Source of the DNA: an uncultured Chloroflexota bacterium | GTDB taxonomy: Bacteria > Chloroflexota > Anaerolineae > Aggregatilineales > Phototrophicaceae | NCBI GenBank assembly: GCA_903864435.1 | Contig: CAIPFY010000206.1 | Coordinates: 1-45,851, forward strand | DNA length: 45,851 bases | Reading direction: 5' to 3' | In this document: positions 8,589 through 16,924 of the stretch, one piece after another | How positions within the stretch are numbered: position 1 is the first letter of the stretch | Layout of the letters: the number at the start of each line of letters is the position of its first letter | Translations under genes and position numbers: made by a program | The notes under the pieces: model-generated | What the model was told of the DNA's origin: nothing | What the model saw: the letters and a program-made list of their open reading frames with translations, nothing else | Databases searched by the model: none

Positions 8589-8628
8589 ACCTGACAGGGG
8601 CGCGTTCACCTATCACTGCCTCACGGGG

Positions 8629-8654
8629 TCAAGCCGCATCAAGACGCGGCTTGA
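8629..8654. other. Intergenic stem-loop upstream of the phosphohexomutase gene
   Basis: TCAAGCCGC and GCGGCTTGA form a perfect 9-bp stem with an 8-base loop, 27 bases before the mutase ATG. There is no T-run, so it is not a classic terminator. It could modulate read-through or mRNA stability. Confidence 0.5.
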
Positions 8655-8681
8655 TCTATCAAACGGGAGAGAAATACCCTT

Positions 8682-10118
8682 ATGATTCGCTTCGGTACCG
8701 ACGGCTGGCGTGCCGTCATCGCAGACGGTTTCACCTTTGCCAACTTACGGCTGATCGCGCAAGCGGTGGCTGAATGGGTCAACCAGCAGCACACCGGCGA
8801 CCAACCGCCGGAGGTGGTCATCGGCTACGACACCCGATTCTTGTCTGACCGATTCGCCGCTGAAGCCGCCCGTGTCATGGCAGGCAACGGCATTGTGGCA
8901 TGGCTCACGCGCACCGACTCGCCCACCCCCGCCATTTCCTACAACGTGAAGCAAAAAGGGGCAAACGCTGGCATTGTCATCACCGCCAGCCACAACCCAC
9001 CGCGCTATAACGGATTCAAGCTCAAGGCCAATTATGGGGGCAGCGCCACCGCCGAAGAATGTGCGCTGGTCGAAAAAGAGCTAGAACGGATGGAAAGCAC
9101 AGGGCGTGGCCCGAACCTGATGGACTACCAGCAGGCGGTAGACAAGGGACTGATCCGCAACTTTGACCCATCGTGGATGTACTACCAGCATTTGAGTACG
9201 CTAGTTGATCTGGACAAAATTTCCGCTGCCGAGATGAGCATCGTGGCGGATGCCATGTGGGGCGCAGGACGCGGCGCGTTCACCAGCATTCTATCGCGCT
9301 CACGCTGCCATGTGAGCGAAATCCGGGGCGCACTGAACCCCGGTTTCGGCGGCATTCACCCCGAACCAATCGCCCGTTACCTGAACGATCTGGTGGCAGC
9401 GGTACAGCGCACGCAGGCCGATGTCGGGCTGGCAACGGACGGGGATGCCGACCGCATCGGTGCGGTGGATGCGCGGGGCAACTTCATTGACCCGCATACC
9501 GTGTTCGCGCTGGTGCTGCGTCACCTCGTCGAATCCAAAGGTCAGCGGGGCGCGGTGGTCAAAACCGTGTCCACCACGCTCATGATTGATACCCTGTGCG
9601 ACAAATACGGGCTGGAACTGCACGAAACGCCCGTCGGCTTTAACTACATTGCCGACCTCATGATGAAAAAAGATATTCTGATGGGCGGGGAAGAAAGCGG
9701 CGGCATCAGCGTGCGCGGTCACATCCCCGAAGGCGACGGCATTCTGATGGGGCTGATGCTGTTGGAAGTGATGGCGGAACATCGGGTGCCGCTGCACGAC
9801 ATCGTGGCAGACCTACAGGCCAAGTTCGGCCCCACCCACTATGACCGCATTGATGTGCGCCTGTCGCAGCAGGTGCCGAAGCAGCAGATGGTACAACGCC
9901 TGATTGAAACTGCGCCGCAGCAGGTGGAAGGCGAAACCATCGCCCGTGTGGATACGCTGGACGGTGCCAAGTTCTATCTCGCCGATCACAGTTGGCTGCT
10001 CATCCGCCCTAGCGGGACAGAACCCATGTTGCGTATCTATTCGGAAGCCCGTACCCCAGAGATGCGAGATGCCCTGCTAAAAATGGGGCGCACACTGGGC
10101 GAGAAAGCACTCGGCTAG
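8682..10118 (+). CDS. Phosphoglucomutase/phosphomannomutase family protein
   Basis: An alpha-D-phosphohexomutase that interconverts hexose 1- and 6-phosphates in the cytoplasm. All four signature loops are present in order: TASHNPPRYNG with the phosphoserine near residue 103, the Mg-binding DGDADRIGA, the sugar-binding GEESGG, and the phosphate-binding RPSGTEP near the C-terminus. The N-terminal IRFGTDGWRA is typical. Length (478) is normal. GGGAGAG lies about 10 bases before the ATG. Downstream of the G1PDH-like gene on the same strand, it may share its promoter. Glucose versus mannose specificity cannot be read from the sequence. Confidence 0.93.
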   Translation: MIRFGTDGWRAVIADGFTFANLRLIAQAVAEWVNQQHTGDQPPEVVIGYDTRFLSDRFAAEAARVMAGNGIVAWLTRTDSPTPAISYNVKQKGANAGIVITASHNPPRYNGFKLKANYGGSATAEECALVEKELERMESTGRGPNLMDYQQAVDKGLIRNFDPSWMYYQHLSTLVDLDKISAAEMSIVADAMWGAGRGAFTSILSRSRCHVSEIRGALNPGFGGIHPEPIARYLNDLVAAVQRTQADVGLATDGDADRIGAVDARGNFIDPHTVFALVLRHLVESKGQRGAVVKTVSTTLMIDTLCDKYGLELHETPVGFNYIADLMMKKDILMGGEESGGISVRGHIPEGDGILMGLMLLEVMAEHRVPLHDIVADLQAKFGPTHYDRIDVRLSQQVPKQQMVQRLIETAPQQVEGETIARVDTLDGAKFYLADHSWLLIRPSGTEPMLRIYSEARTPEMRDALLKMGRTLGEKALG

Positions 10119-10126
10119 TTGTACAA

Positions 10127-10183
10127 GCGTCCTCCTGCCGCGCCACATCAATCGGCGGCGGTGGCAGGGGGACGTTCCGTTTT
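10127..10183 (+). terminator. Stem-loop terminator after the phosphohexomutase gene
   Basis: GCGTCCTCCTGCCGC pairs, with some G-U steps, with GGTGGCAGGGGGACGT. The 3' side is followed by TCCGTTTTAT. It lies between convergent genes and overlaps the last bases of the minus-strand gene. Confidence 0.55.
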
Positions 10184-11480
10184 ATCCCGCGTTCAGATGA
10201 TCGCGCTGGATATTGACGGTCACATTGGCCGGTTGTGCCGACGAACCGGAACCGCCGCCAATGCGCCGCAGCAGGTCGAACCAGAACGGCGCACCCTGTG
10301 CCACCGCGAACATCGTCACCAGCAGCCCCACGATCTTCTGGATCAAATTGGATGCCCATGTCGGGTTGGACGGCAGCAGATTCCACACATTTCGCAAATC
10401 AGAGCGCGGGTCGGGCAATCCCGATTCTTGATTCGTCAGCACCATCTCATCCGTCACAGGGACGAACTCCCAGCCAATCGGCAGTTGCAGTTGGCTGAGC
10501 TGTTCAAAAGTTTTGGCGAGATCAGCGGCGGACTGCTCTAGCGAACCCTGTCCATTCGCCGCATCCGTTTGGGCCTGATTAGCATCCGTGATCTGCGTAC
10601 CGAGTTGATCGGACGAAGTGCGTGCCGCTGTTGCTACCGCTGACCGGAGTGCCGGGTCTTCCCAGAACGAGCGTAGGATTTGCAGCGAATCGGCGTTCAA
10701 AATGACCGCCAACGCCAGCCCCACTGCCAACGAAATCAACTGAATCTTGCGCTTATAGATTTCGGTCACGCGCCCCATGCCGTCATTAAACCAGCTCTCT
10801 AGCTTGGTTCGCGCTTCCGCCAAACTGCGGGCTGTAATCAGCACCGTGTTAATCGCCGTCTGAAACACCGGGTCTTTGATCTTGCGAATGCCTTCGAGCA
10901 GCGGGATCAATTCACCGCTTTTCACAGGCAACCGCCCCAACGAATCCTCAACCGTTTCGAGCGTGTAAGAAAGCGCCTGTTTGTGCGCCTCGTTAGGGAG
11001 TTCCAGAATGGCAGCGCGGAAATGGGTCGTATCCGTCGCCCCGAAACTGCGCATATCCCGCAGAAGTTCGCGCAGGCGCACCTTCTGATCGTTATTCGGC
11101 AGGTAACTCACCGCCTCCTCTAGCGGAGTGAAGATGGAATTATCCGCCTCGGACGCCAGCAAGCTGATTAGTGCTTCCACAAACGTGCCGGGTGGAATGT
11201 AATCTACCAGCGTCGCCTTTGAATGAATAATATCTTCCGCCTGCTCCGCCGTCAGCGACAGTTTGGGGTCAACCGACGTTTCCACCATCTTAATCAGCGG
11301 GTGAGCCAGAATCTTGGCTTGCAGTTCTCGGTCGCTCACCAACCGCACCAATCCCTCTTTCAACTGTTTGGCACGCAGATTGAGGATGTTCAGGATGAGC
11401 GTATTAATCTGCGTGACAAGTAAGCTCAGTAAGCTAAAGACAAACACCATACCAATTGCTATTTCAAGAATTGAAGACAT
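10182..11480 (-). CDS. Conserved three-helix membrane protein of unknown function
   Basis: Three hydrophobic helices are visible: residues about 5-33 at the N-terminus, about 247-265 and about 380-400. The long segment between helices 1 and 2 is charged and helical and probably cytoplasmic. The segment between helices 2 and 3 carries an Ala/Gln-rich coiled-coil-like stretch. WFNDGMGRVTEIYKRK immediately before helix 2 and GAPFWFDLLRR after helix 3 resemble motifs of an uncharacterised bacterial membrane protein family I have seen, but I cannot name a function. GAGGGGGG lies three bases before the ATG. It stands alone between convergent pgm and divergent icd. Confidence 0.75.
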   Translation of the reverse strand: MSSILEIAIGMVFVFSLLSLLVTQINTLILNILNLRAKQLKEGLVRLVSDRELQAKILAHPLIKMVETSVDPKLSLTAEQAEDIIHSKATLVDYIPPGTFVEALISLLASEADNSIFTPLEEAVSYLPNNDQKVRLRELLRDMRSFGATDTTHFRAAILELPNEAHKQALSYTLETVEDSLGRLPVKSGELIPLLEGIRKIKDPVFQTAINTVLITARSLAEARTKLESWFNDGMGRVTEIYKRKIQLISLAVGLALAVILNADSLQILRSFWEDPALRSAVATAARTSSDQLGTQITDANQAQTDAANGQGSLEQSAADLAKTFEQLSQLQLPIGWEFVPVTDEMVLTNQESGLPDPRSDLRNVWNLLPSNPTWASNLIQKIVGLLVTMFAVAQGAPFWFDLLRRIGGGSGSSAQPANVTVNIQRDHLNAG

Positions 11481-11577
11481 CTTCCCCCCTCAAATGGGTC
11501 ATTCGCAACCCAGATTGAGTGTACCGCACACCATACCATTCTGAAAAATGACGATAGGAGAATTGCATGGAAACTCG

Positions 11578-11583
11578 TATAAT
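11578..11583 (+). promoter_or_regulatory. -10 box of the icd promoter
   Basis: A perfect TATAAT lies 43 bases before the preferred icd ATG and inside the longer ORF of the track. No good -35 box is present at 16-18 bases. If used, transcription would start near 11590 and exclude the upstream ATG at 11567. Confidence 0.45.
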
Positions 11584-11626
11584 TGCCCACTACAACCTCA
11601 AAACCTTTGAAGGAGATTGGCGCACT

Positions 11627-12874
11627 ATGGCATTCGACAAGATTGTTGTCCCGCAGGAAGGACAGAAGATCACCGTCGAAAACGGTAAACTTGTTATTCC
11701 CGATAATCCAATTTTGATGTTTATCGAAGGTGACGGCATCGGCTACGACATCATGACCGCCAGCAAGCGCATCTGGGATGCGGCTGTCGAGAAGGCCTAC
11801 GGCGGCAAGCGCAAGATTTCGTGGATGGAAGTCTATTCGGGCGAGAAAGCCGCTGGCCTTTACGATGGCAATTACATGCCGGAAGAAAGTTTCGCGGCGC
11901 TGCGTGAATACAAAGTGGGTATCAAAGGCCCGTTGACCACCCCCGTCGGCGGTGGCTTCCGCAGCCTGAACGTCACCCTGCGTCAGGTGCTCGACCTGTA
12001 TAGCTGCGTGCGCCCGGTGCGCTGGTATCGCGGCGTCCCCAGCCCCCTCAAGCGCCCGGATGAAGTGGATGTGGTCATCTACCGCGAGAACACCGAAGAT
12101 GTGTACGCGGGCATCGAATACGAATCGGGTTCGGAAGCCAATATCAAGCTGGCGAAGTTCCTGCGCGAAGAACTGGGCGCGGAATTCTTTGAAGGCGCGG
12201 GTCTGGGCATCAAGCCGATGAGCGCGTTCGGCAGCAAGCGCCTTGTGCGCGCCGCCATCCAGTATGCCATCCAGCACAAGCGCAAGAGCGTGACGCTGGT
12301 GCATAAGGGCAACATCCAGAAGTTCACCGAAGGCGCTTTCCAGAAGTGGGGCTACGAAGTGGCCGCGCAGGAATTCCCCAACGAAACGATTTCGTGGGCG
12401 GAAGTGGAAGCCAAGCACGGTGGCAAAGTGCCGGCGGACAAGATTCTCATTCAGGACACCATCGCCGACATCATGTTCCAGAAGATGCTGCTGCGTCCTT
12501 CGGAATTCGATGTCATCGCCACCCCCAACCTGAATGGCGACTACCTGAGCGACGCGATTGCAGCCGAAGTCGGCGGCGTGGGCATCGCCCCCGGAGCCAA
12601 CATCGGTGACGAAGTGGCGCTGTTTGAAGCCACGCACGGCACCGCGCCCAAGTACACCAATCTGGACAAGGTGAACCCCGGTTCGCTGCTGTTCAGCGGT
12701 GTGATGATGCTGGAACACATCGGTTGGCAGGAAGCAGCTGACCTCGTGACCAAGAGCTACGAAAAGACTCTCGATCAGAAGATCGTCACTTACGACTTCG
12801 CCCGCCAGATGGAAGGCGCGACCGAAGTGAAGACCAGCGAATTCGCTACAGCAGTCATCGGCAATATGGGCTAA
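11627..12874 (+). CDS. icd: NADP-dependent isocitrate dehydrogenase
   Basis: A TCA-cycle enzyme that converts isocitrate to 2-oxoglutarate, CO2 and NADPH. It follows E. coli Icd closely: [29 protein letters not shown] with the substrate-site serine, [14 protein letters not shown] and [19 protein letters not shown]. The Lys-Tyr in the last block is the NADP-type signature. With the start at 11627 (AAGGAG upstream) the protein has 415 residues and its N-terminus matches E. coli. The track start at 11567 adds 20 residues without family support, although it also has a good AGGAG. A strong terminator follows. Confidence 0.96.
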   Translation: MAFDKIVVPQEGQKITVENGKLVIPDNPILMFIEGDGIGYDIMTASKRIWDAAVEKAYGGKRKISWMEVYSGEKAAGLYDGNYMPEESFAALREYKVGIKGPLTTPVGGGFRSLNVTLRQVLDLYSCVRPVRWYRGVPSPLKRPDEVDVVIYRENTEDVYAGIEYESGSEANIKLAKFLREELGAEFFEGAGLGIKPMSAFGSKRLVRAAIQYAIQHKRKSVTLVHKGNIQKFTEGAFQKWGYEVAAQEFPNETISWAEVEAKHGGKVPADKILIQDTIADIMFQKMLLRPSEFDVIATPNLNGDYLSDAIAAEVGGVGIAPGANIGDEVALFEATHGTAPKYTNLDKVNPGSLLFSGVMMLEHIGWQEAADLVTKSYEKTLDQKIVTYDFARQMEGATEVKTSEFATAVIGNMG

Positions 12875-12900
12875 ACCCCTAACGCAGTCAGGCTGACGAC

Positions 12901-12940
12901 AAGAAGGACAACCTGAAATAGCGGTTGTCCTTCTTTTTTT
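12901..12940 (+). terminator. Strong rho-independent terminator of icd
   Basis: AAGAAGGACAACC and GGTTGTCCTTCTT form a perfect 13-bp stem with a 9-base loop, followed by a T-run. Confidence 0.95.
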
Positions 12941-13018
12941 CGATGTACCGTAACCTTTGCCACGAACCATTCGTTATAGTATTTGCAACTTTTTGCTGCT
13001 TTCAGCCCTAACTCGCGC

Positions 13019-13024
13019 TATAAT
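13019..13024 (+). promoter_or_regulatory. -10 box of the response-regulator promoter
   Basis: TATAAT lies 55 bases before the ATG of the receiver gene in an AT-rich stretch. CTGCTT at a 17-base spacing is a weak -35. Confidence 0.5.
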
Positions 13025-13079
13025 AAGGTTGTTATGCTTCAAAATCCGTCTGACAAAATAACGAGAAACAAAGGCGCAC

Positions 13080-13466
13080 ATGGCTGACCTTCAGAAACGC
13101 AAAGTGCTGATTGTAGACGACGAAGATATTACGCGGGTTCTGCTCACGCATGTATTTGATCGCCTGAACCTCAGCAATTTGGATGTGCTGCTGGCCGAAG
13201 ATGGCGAAATGGCGGTACGCATTGCCAGTGATGAGCGCCCCGACCTCATTCTGCTGGATGTACTCTTGCCTAAACTGAACGGGTATGATGTCTGCTATCA
13301 AATTCGGCGAATTGCAGATTATAATCCTCACATCATCATTCTAACGGCACGGGGCAATAGCACGGATCGCCAGCGGGCAGAAGCGATTGGCGCAAACGAC
13401 TTTATGACTAAGCCTTTCAATACAGCCCGTTTGATGACAAAATTAACAGATCTCTGGGGAACTTAA
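13080..13466 (+). CDS. Single-domain response regulator (receiver only)
   Basis: A CheY-like receiver domain fills all 128 residues. The acidic pair is in LIVDDED (Asp14-Asp15), the phospho-acceptor Asp is in LILLDVLLP near residue 60, the Thr is in ILTARG and the conserved Lys is in FMTKPF. There is no DNA-binding or other output domain. AAAGG lies 5 bases before the ATG. The histidine kinase gene follows 49 bases later, so it is the likely phosphodonor. Output probably occurs by protein-protein interaction or onward phosphotransfer. Confidence 0.93.
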   Translation: MADLQKRKVLIVDDEDITRVLLTHVFDRLNLSNLDVLLAEDGEMAVRIASDERPDLILLDVLLPKLNGYDVCYQIRRIADYNPHIIILTARGNSTDRQRAEAIGANDFMTKPFNTARLMTKLTDLWGT

Positions 13467-13515
13467 GAACTGTGATCGGCGCGGCCCGTGAGCGCCCGTA
13501 AACTGGTGTATATCT

Positions 13516-15039
13516 GTGTTAAAACCGGCGTTGAGCAGCATCCTTACTGAAAGAACCCTCGACGAATTGGTGTTTTCGTTCGAGTCAACTTTTAACCTAC
13601 CGCATGGCGTTCGCATTCTGAATCTCGATCAGGTTTGCCTGTACGGAGGGGCTTGCCCCCCGCGTGAGCCAGATGCACTCGCCACGATCGTCGTTGACCA
13701 CGACCAGATGGGTTCGGTAGCCATTTACACCGCTGCGGAGTACGATGCCTCTGTGCTGTCACAGGCGGCGCAGCACTTCGCCCTCGTCCTTTCGCACCTC
13801 GCCACCGAAATCTGGCGGCGAAATCAGTTCATGGATGAAATCATCGAGCGCAACGATGAACTGAACCTCATCTATGGCCTCGGTAGCAGCTTCATACAGG
13901 GTTCCTCCACCGATGTGATCTTTCAGAATGTGCTGGAAGAAACGCGGGCGATCATCCGCGCCGACGCAGGCGTGATTTACATCTGGAACCCCTCCAAATC
14001 GAATCTCGCTCCCATCAGCCATTTCGGGAGCAAATCCAACACCGACTTCTGGAGTGGGCGTGTGCGGGAGCTGGCGCTGAGTACCCTGTACGCCTTTGAG
14101 CAAGCGCAGGTCTTCGACAACGATCAGGTCATCTGCGCCCCGCTGCGCTACAACGAGGAAATGCTAGGGTCGCTGGTGCTGGTCTACGAACAACCCGGCA
14201 AAACGTTCAAAGCCAAAGACGTGAACTTGCTCACGGCGCTCACGCACAACACCGCCCTGTTCATCTACGCAGCGCGGTTGGTCGAACGGTTGGCGCACGA
14301 AAAAGAAGTGCTGGAGCAAACGCTGGCAGAACTGAAAGCCACGCAGGACAAACTCAAGCACTCCGAGCGTTTGAGCATCGTCGGTCAAACCGTAGGCAGC
14401 CTCGTCCATGATATGCGCAAGCCGCTGGCGAATGTCATGGGTTATGCCGGTTTGCTGCAAGAAACCAATCTCACCTTTGAAGAACGGGAAATGTTCGCGG
14501 CGCAAATCATCAAGTACATCGAAGTCTTTTCTGCGATGGCGCAGGAAGTGCTGGATTACACCTCTGGCGATGAAAGCGTTCGCCAAACGGTTGAAGATGT
14601 CGAATCCTACATGGCGTATGTCACCGACATTGTGGCTACCCCCGGCCTAGATCGCACCGTCCAGATCGTCACCAACTATGCTGCCGCGCACGGGTGTAAG
14701 ATCAGCATTGATAAGCAGCGGTTCACCCGCGTATTTCAAAATCTGGTCAACAACGCGGTAGATGCCATCGAAGGCAAGGGCGGCACGCTGGTCGAAATTA
14801 ATGTGCGTCCGGTTGGCGCCGATATTGAATTCCGAATCGAAGATGATGGGCCGGGCGTCCCTCCAGAAATCATCCATTCGCTGTTCGAGCCGTTTGTCAC
14901 GATGGGCAAATCACACGGCACCGGCTTAGGGCTGGCGATTGTGGATCGGATGGTCAGCTTACATGGTGGTAGAATTAGCTATGAAGGGCGTCCGAACGGC
15001 GGCGCGTGTTTCATATTCCGTATTCCACAGGCCACCTGA
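13516..15039 (+). CDS. Cytoplasmic GAF-domain sensor histidine kinase
   Basis: The order is an N-terminal region (1-105), a GAF-like sensor domain (about 115-255), a short coiled coil (255-285), a HisKA domain and an ATPase domain. The phospho-accepting His298 is in LVHDMRKPL. The ATPase part shows the N box FQNLVNNAVDAI, the G1 box IEDDGPGVPPE and the G2 box GTGLGLAIV. No transmembrane segment is visible, so it senses an internal signal. The start is a GTG without a clear ribosome binding site. It lies 49 bases downstream of the receiver gene, suggesting one unit. Confidence 0.93.
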   Translation: MLKPALSSILTERTLDELVFSFESTFNLPHGVRILNLDQVCLYGGACPPREPDALATIVVDHDQMGSVAIYTAAEYDASVLSQAAQHFALVLSHLATEIWRRNQFMDEIIERNDELNLIYGLGSSFIQGSSTDVIFQNVLEETRAIIRADAGVIYIWNPSKSNLAPISHFGSKSNTDFWSGRVRELALSTLYAFEQAQVFDNDQVICAPLRYNEEMLGSLVLVYEQPGKTFKAKDVNLLTALTHNTALFIYAARLVERLAHEKEVLEQTLAELKATQDKLKHSERLSIVGQTVGSLVHDMRKPLANVMGYAGLLQETNLTFEEREMFAAQIIKYIEVFSAMAQEVLDYTSGDESVRQTVEDVESYMAYVTDIVATPGLDRTVQIVTNYAAAHGCKISIDKQRFTRVFQNLVNNAVDAIEGKGGTLVEINVRPVGADIEFRIEDDGPGVPPEIIHSLFEPFVTMGKSHGTGLGLAIVDRMVSLHGGRISYEGRPNGGACFIFRIPQAT

Positions 15040-15100
15040 CCCTTTCCGTTCACGGATTCCCCTAAATAACGTTCGACTATCCGGTTCATGCGGGCGGGCT

Positions 15101-15475
15101 ATGACTGAACTTACTGCATTTTTGCACCGCGAAATTGCGCACCTTGATTCCGAACTCATCCGGCTGGAAACGCATCTGGCGACCTATGCGCTGGATGACC
15201 CGCACAGCATGGGAGATCGCGCTTTGCTACGCGCCCAGCATGCTCATCGCCAGTGGATCACCCGGATCATAGAATCGCAACCCGATGCCGACATGCTTCT
15301 GGATCGCTGCACCGTGCGCCTGATGGACATGGAGCAGCAACATGCCAAGATCACTGCCAACGGCGGCGCTCATGACCTGCGCCATGCCGAAAGTTGGTGG
15401 GATACGCTGCACGAAATTCAATGTGTCACCGACTTGATAAGCCGCCTGCGTGCTTTCCATCACGCACACCCGTAA
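15101..15475 (+). CDS. Small soluble helical protein of unknown function
   Basis: I take the ATG at 15101 (124 residues) because the track start at 14939 would overlap the kinase gene by about 100 bases and adds Arg/Pro-rich sequence of low coding quality. The protein is predicted all-helical and rich in His, Leu and Asp, with no membrane segment. I recognise no family. It lies 61 bases after the kinase gene and 92 before the transporter gene. Confidence 0.6.
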   Translation: MTELTAFLHREIAHLDSELIRLETHLATYALDDPHSMGDRALLRAQHAHRQWITRIIESQPDADMLLDRCTVRLMDMEQQHAKITANGGAHDLRHAESWWDTLHEIQCVTDLISRLRAFHHAHP

Positions 15476-15567
15476 CCAAACCGTCCCGGAACCAGTTCCG
15501 TAAGACCACACGCGCTGCGGTCATCAGAAACACGGACGTTATACCTTCTCAACATATTGAGGTTTTT

Positions 15568-16851
15568 ATGAGTGTATGGGGTACGCTGCGTGCCAGTTTC
15601 GCGCCGCTGAAGATCAAAAATTTTCGCATCTATCTCGGCGGTCAGGCCATCTCGCTCATCGGCACATGGCTTCAGTCCACCGCGCAGGCGTGGGTCGTCT
15701 GGGAACTCACCCGATCCGAAGCCTCGTTGGGCGTGGTCAACATGCTGAACACGTTGCCGATCCTGCTGCTCGGCCCCTGGGCGGGCGTGTGGGCAGACCG
15801 GATGGATCGGCGCAAACTGCTCATTGCCACGCAAGTCGGCGCGATGATTCTGGCCTTTGTGCTGGCGCTGCTCATTCAGACCGGCACCGTTCAGTTGTGG
15901 CATGTCTACATCCTCGGAACCCTGCTGGGGGTCGTTGCCGCGCTGGATATGCCCGCCCAGCAAGCCTTTCTAGGTGATCTAGCCGGCATGAGTGAAGTGC
16001 GTAAGGCCGTCAATCTCAACGCCATGATCTTACAGGTCAGCCGCGTCCTAGGGCCATCGCTGGCCGGCTTCGTGGTCGCCCGCATTGGCACCGCACCCGC
16101 GTTCTGGCTAAACGGACTCAGTTTCCTAGCGGTCATCGCCAGCCTCATCATGGTACGCTCCATGCAGCGTGTCCAAAAATCCTCCCGATCAGGCGGCCCG
16201 TTGCGCCAACTGCGCGATGCGCTTGCCTTTCTGCGCACGCAGCCCCGCATGCAGGATTTGTTCATCTTTGCAGCCATGATGACCTTTTTCGGCCTTGCCA
16301 TCCTGTTCAACCTGATGCCATCGGTTGCGGATAAAATTCTGAACGGAGATGCTCAAACGCTGGGGGCGCTAATGGGGGCTTCTGGAGCCGGGGCATTGGT
16401 GGCGGTGGTACTCGTCGTGCCGCTGGCACAGGCACGCAAGCACAGCGGAATCGTACTCACCATCGGAAGCATTTGGATGGCCTCGTGGATGTTCGTCTTT
16501 TCGCTCTCCACCTCGTTACCACTGTCAATGGCCTGCCTGTTCCTGAGCAGCATGGGCGCGCCCACCGTACTCACCATGACGCTAGGACTCACCCAGTTGA
16601 TGTCCCCGCTAGAAATGCGGGCACGGTTACTCAGCCTGTTCACCATGATTAGTTTCGGGATGCAGCCCATCGCCGCCCTGCTCATCGGCTTCAGCGCGGA
16701 ACATTTTGGTGTGCAGGCCGCCATCCAGATCAACACCACCCTGCTCGTCATCAGCGCCTGCCTGATGTTCGCCTTCCGCCCCGGCTTGCGCGATTGGGAA
16801 GCCAACGCCCTACCGCCGCAGGGACAATCCATGCCAGCGCAAACCCACTAA
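15568..16851 (+). CDS. MFS efflux transporter (EntS/MFS_3 type)
   Basis: About 12 membrane helices over 427 residues. The first part NFRIYLGGQAISLIGTWLQ is typical of the MFS_3 group (enterobactin exporter EntS and macrolide exporters). The loop between helices 2 and 3 has GVWADRMDRRKLL, the MFS motif A. These act as proton-driven exporters in the cytoplasmic membrane; the substrate is unknown. I start at 15568 because GAGG lies 5 bases upstream; the track start at 15394 overlaps the preceding gene. Confidence 0.88.
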   Translation: MSVWGTLRASFAPLKIKNFRIYLGGQAISLIGTWLQSTAQAWVVWELTRSEASLGVVNMLNTLPILLLGPWAGVWADRMDRRKLLIATQVGAMILAFVLALLIQTGTVQLWHVYILGTLLGVVAALDMPAQQAFLGDLAGMSEVRKAVNLNAMILQVSRVLGPSLAGFVVARIGTAPAFWLNGLSFLAVIASLIMVRSMQRVQKSSRSGGPLRQLRDALAFLRTQPRMQDLFIFAAMMTFFGLAILFNLMPSVADKILNGDAQTLGALMGASGAGALVAVVLVVPLAQARKHSGIVLTIGSIWMASWMFVFSLSTSLPLSMACLFLSSMGAPTVLTMTLGLTQLMSPLEMRARLLSLFTMISFGMQPIAALLIGFSAEHFGVQAAIQINTTLLVISACLMFAFRPGLRDWEANALPPQGQSMPAQTH

Positions 16852-16860
16852 CAGCACATC

Positions 16861-16895
16861 GGTCATGCCCCCCGCAACCCATCGGGGGCATGACC
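16861..16895. terminator. Terminator-like hairpin between convergent genes
   Basis: GGTCATGCCCCC and GGGGGCATGACC form a perfect 12-bp stem around an 11-base loop. There is no T-run on either side, so it may act as an mRNA 3'-end protector as much as a terminator. Confidence 0.6.
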
Positions 16896-16924
16896 AACGG
16901 TTATCTTGTGCGGAACAAGCGGCA

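Noticed and set aside
11459-12970. 503-residue minus-strand ORF opposite icd
   Set aside because: It is the antisense of isocitrate dehydrogenase, rich in His, Arg, Phe and Gly, with no family motif. Long antisense ORFs are expected in GC-rich genes with biased third positions.
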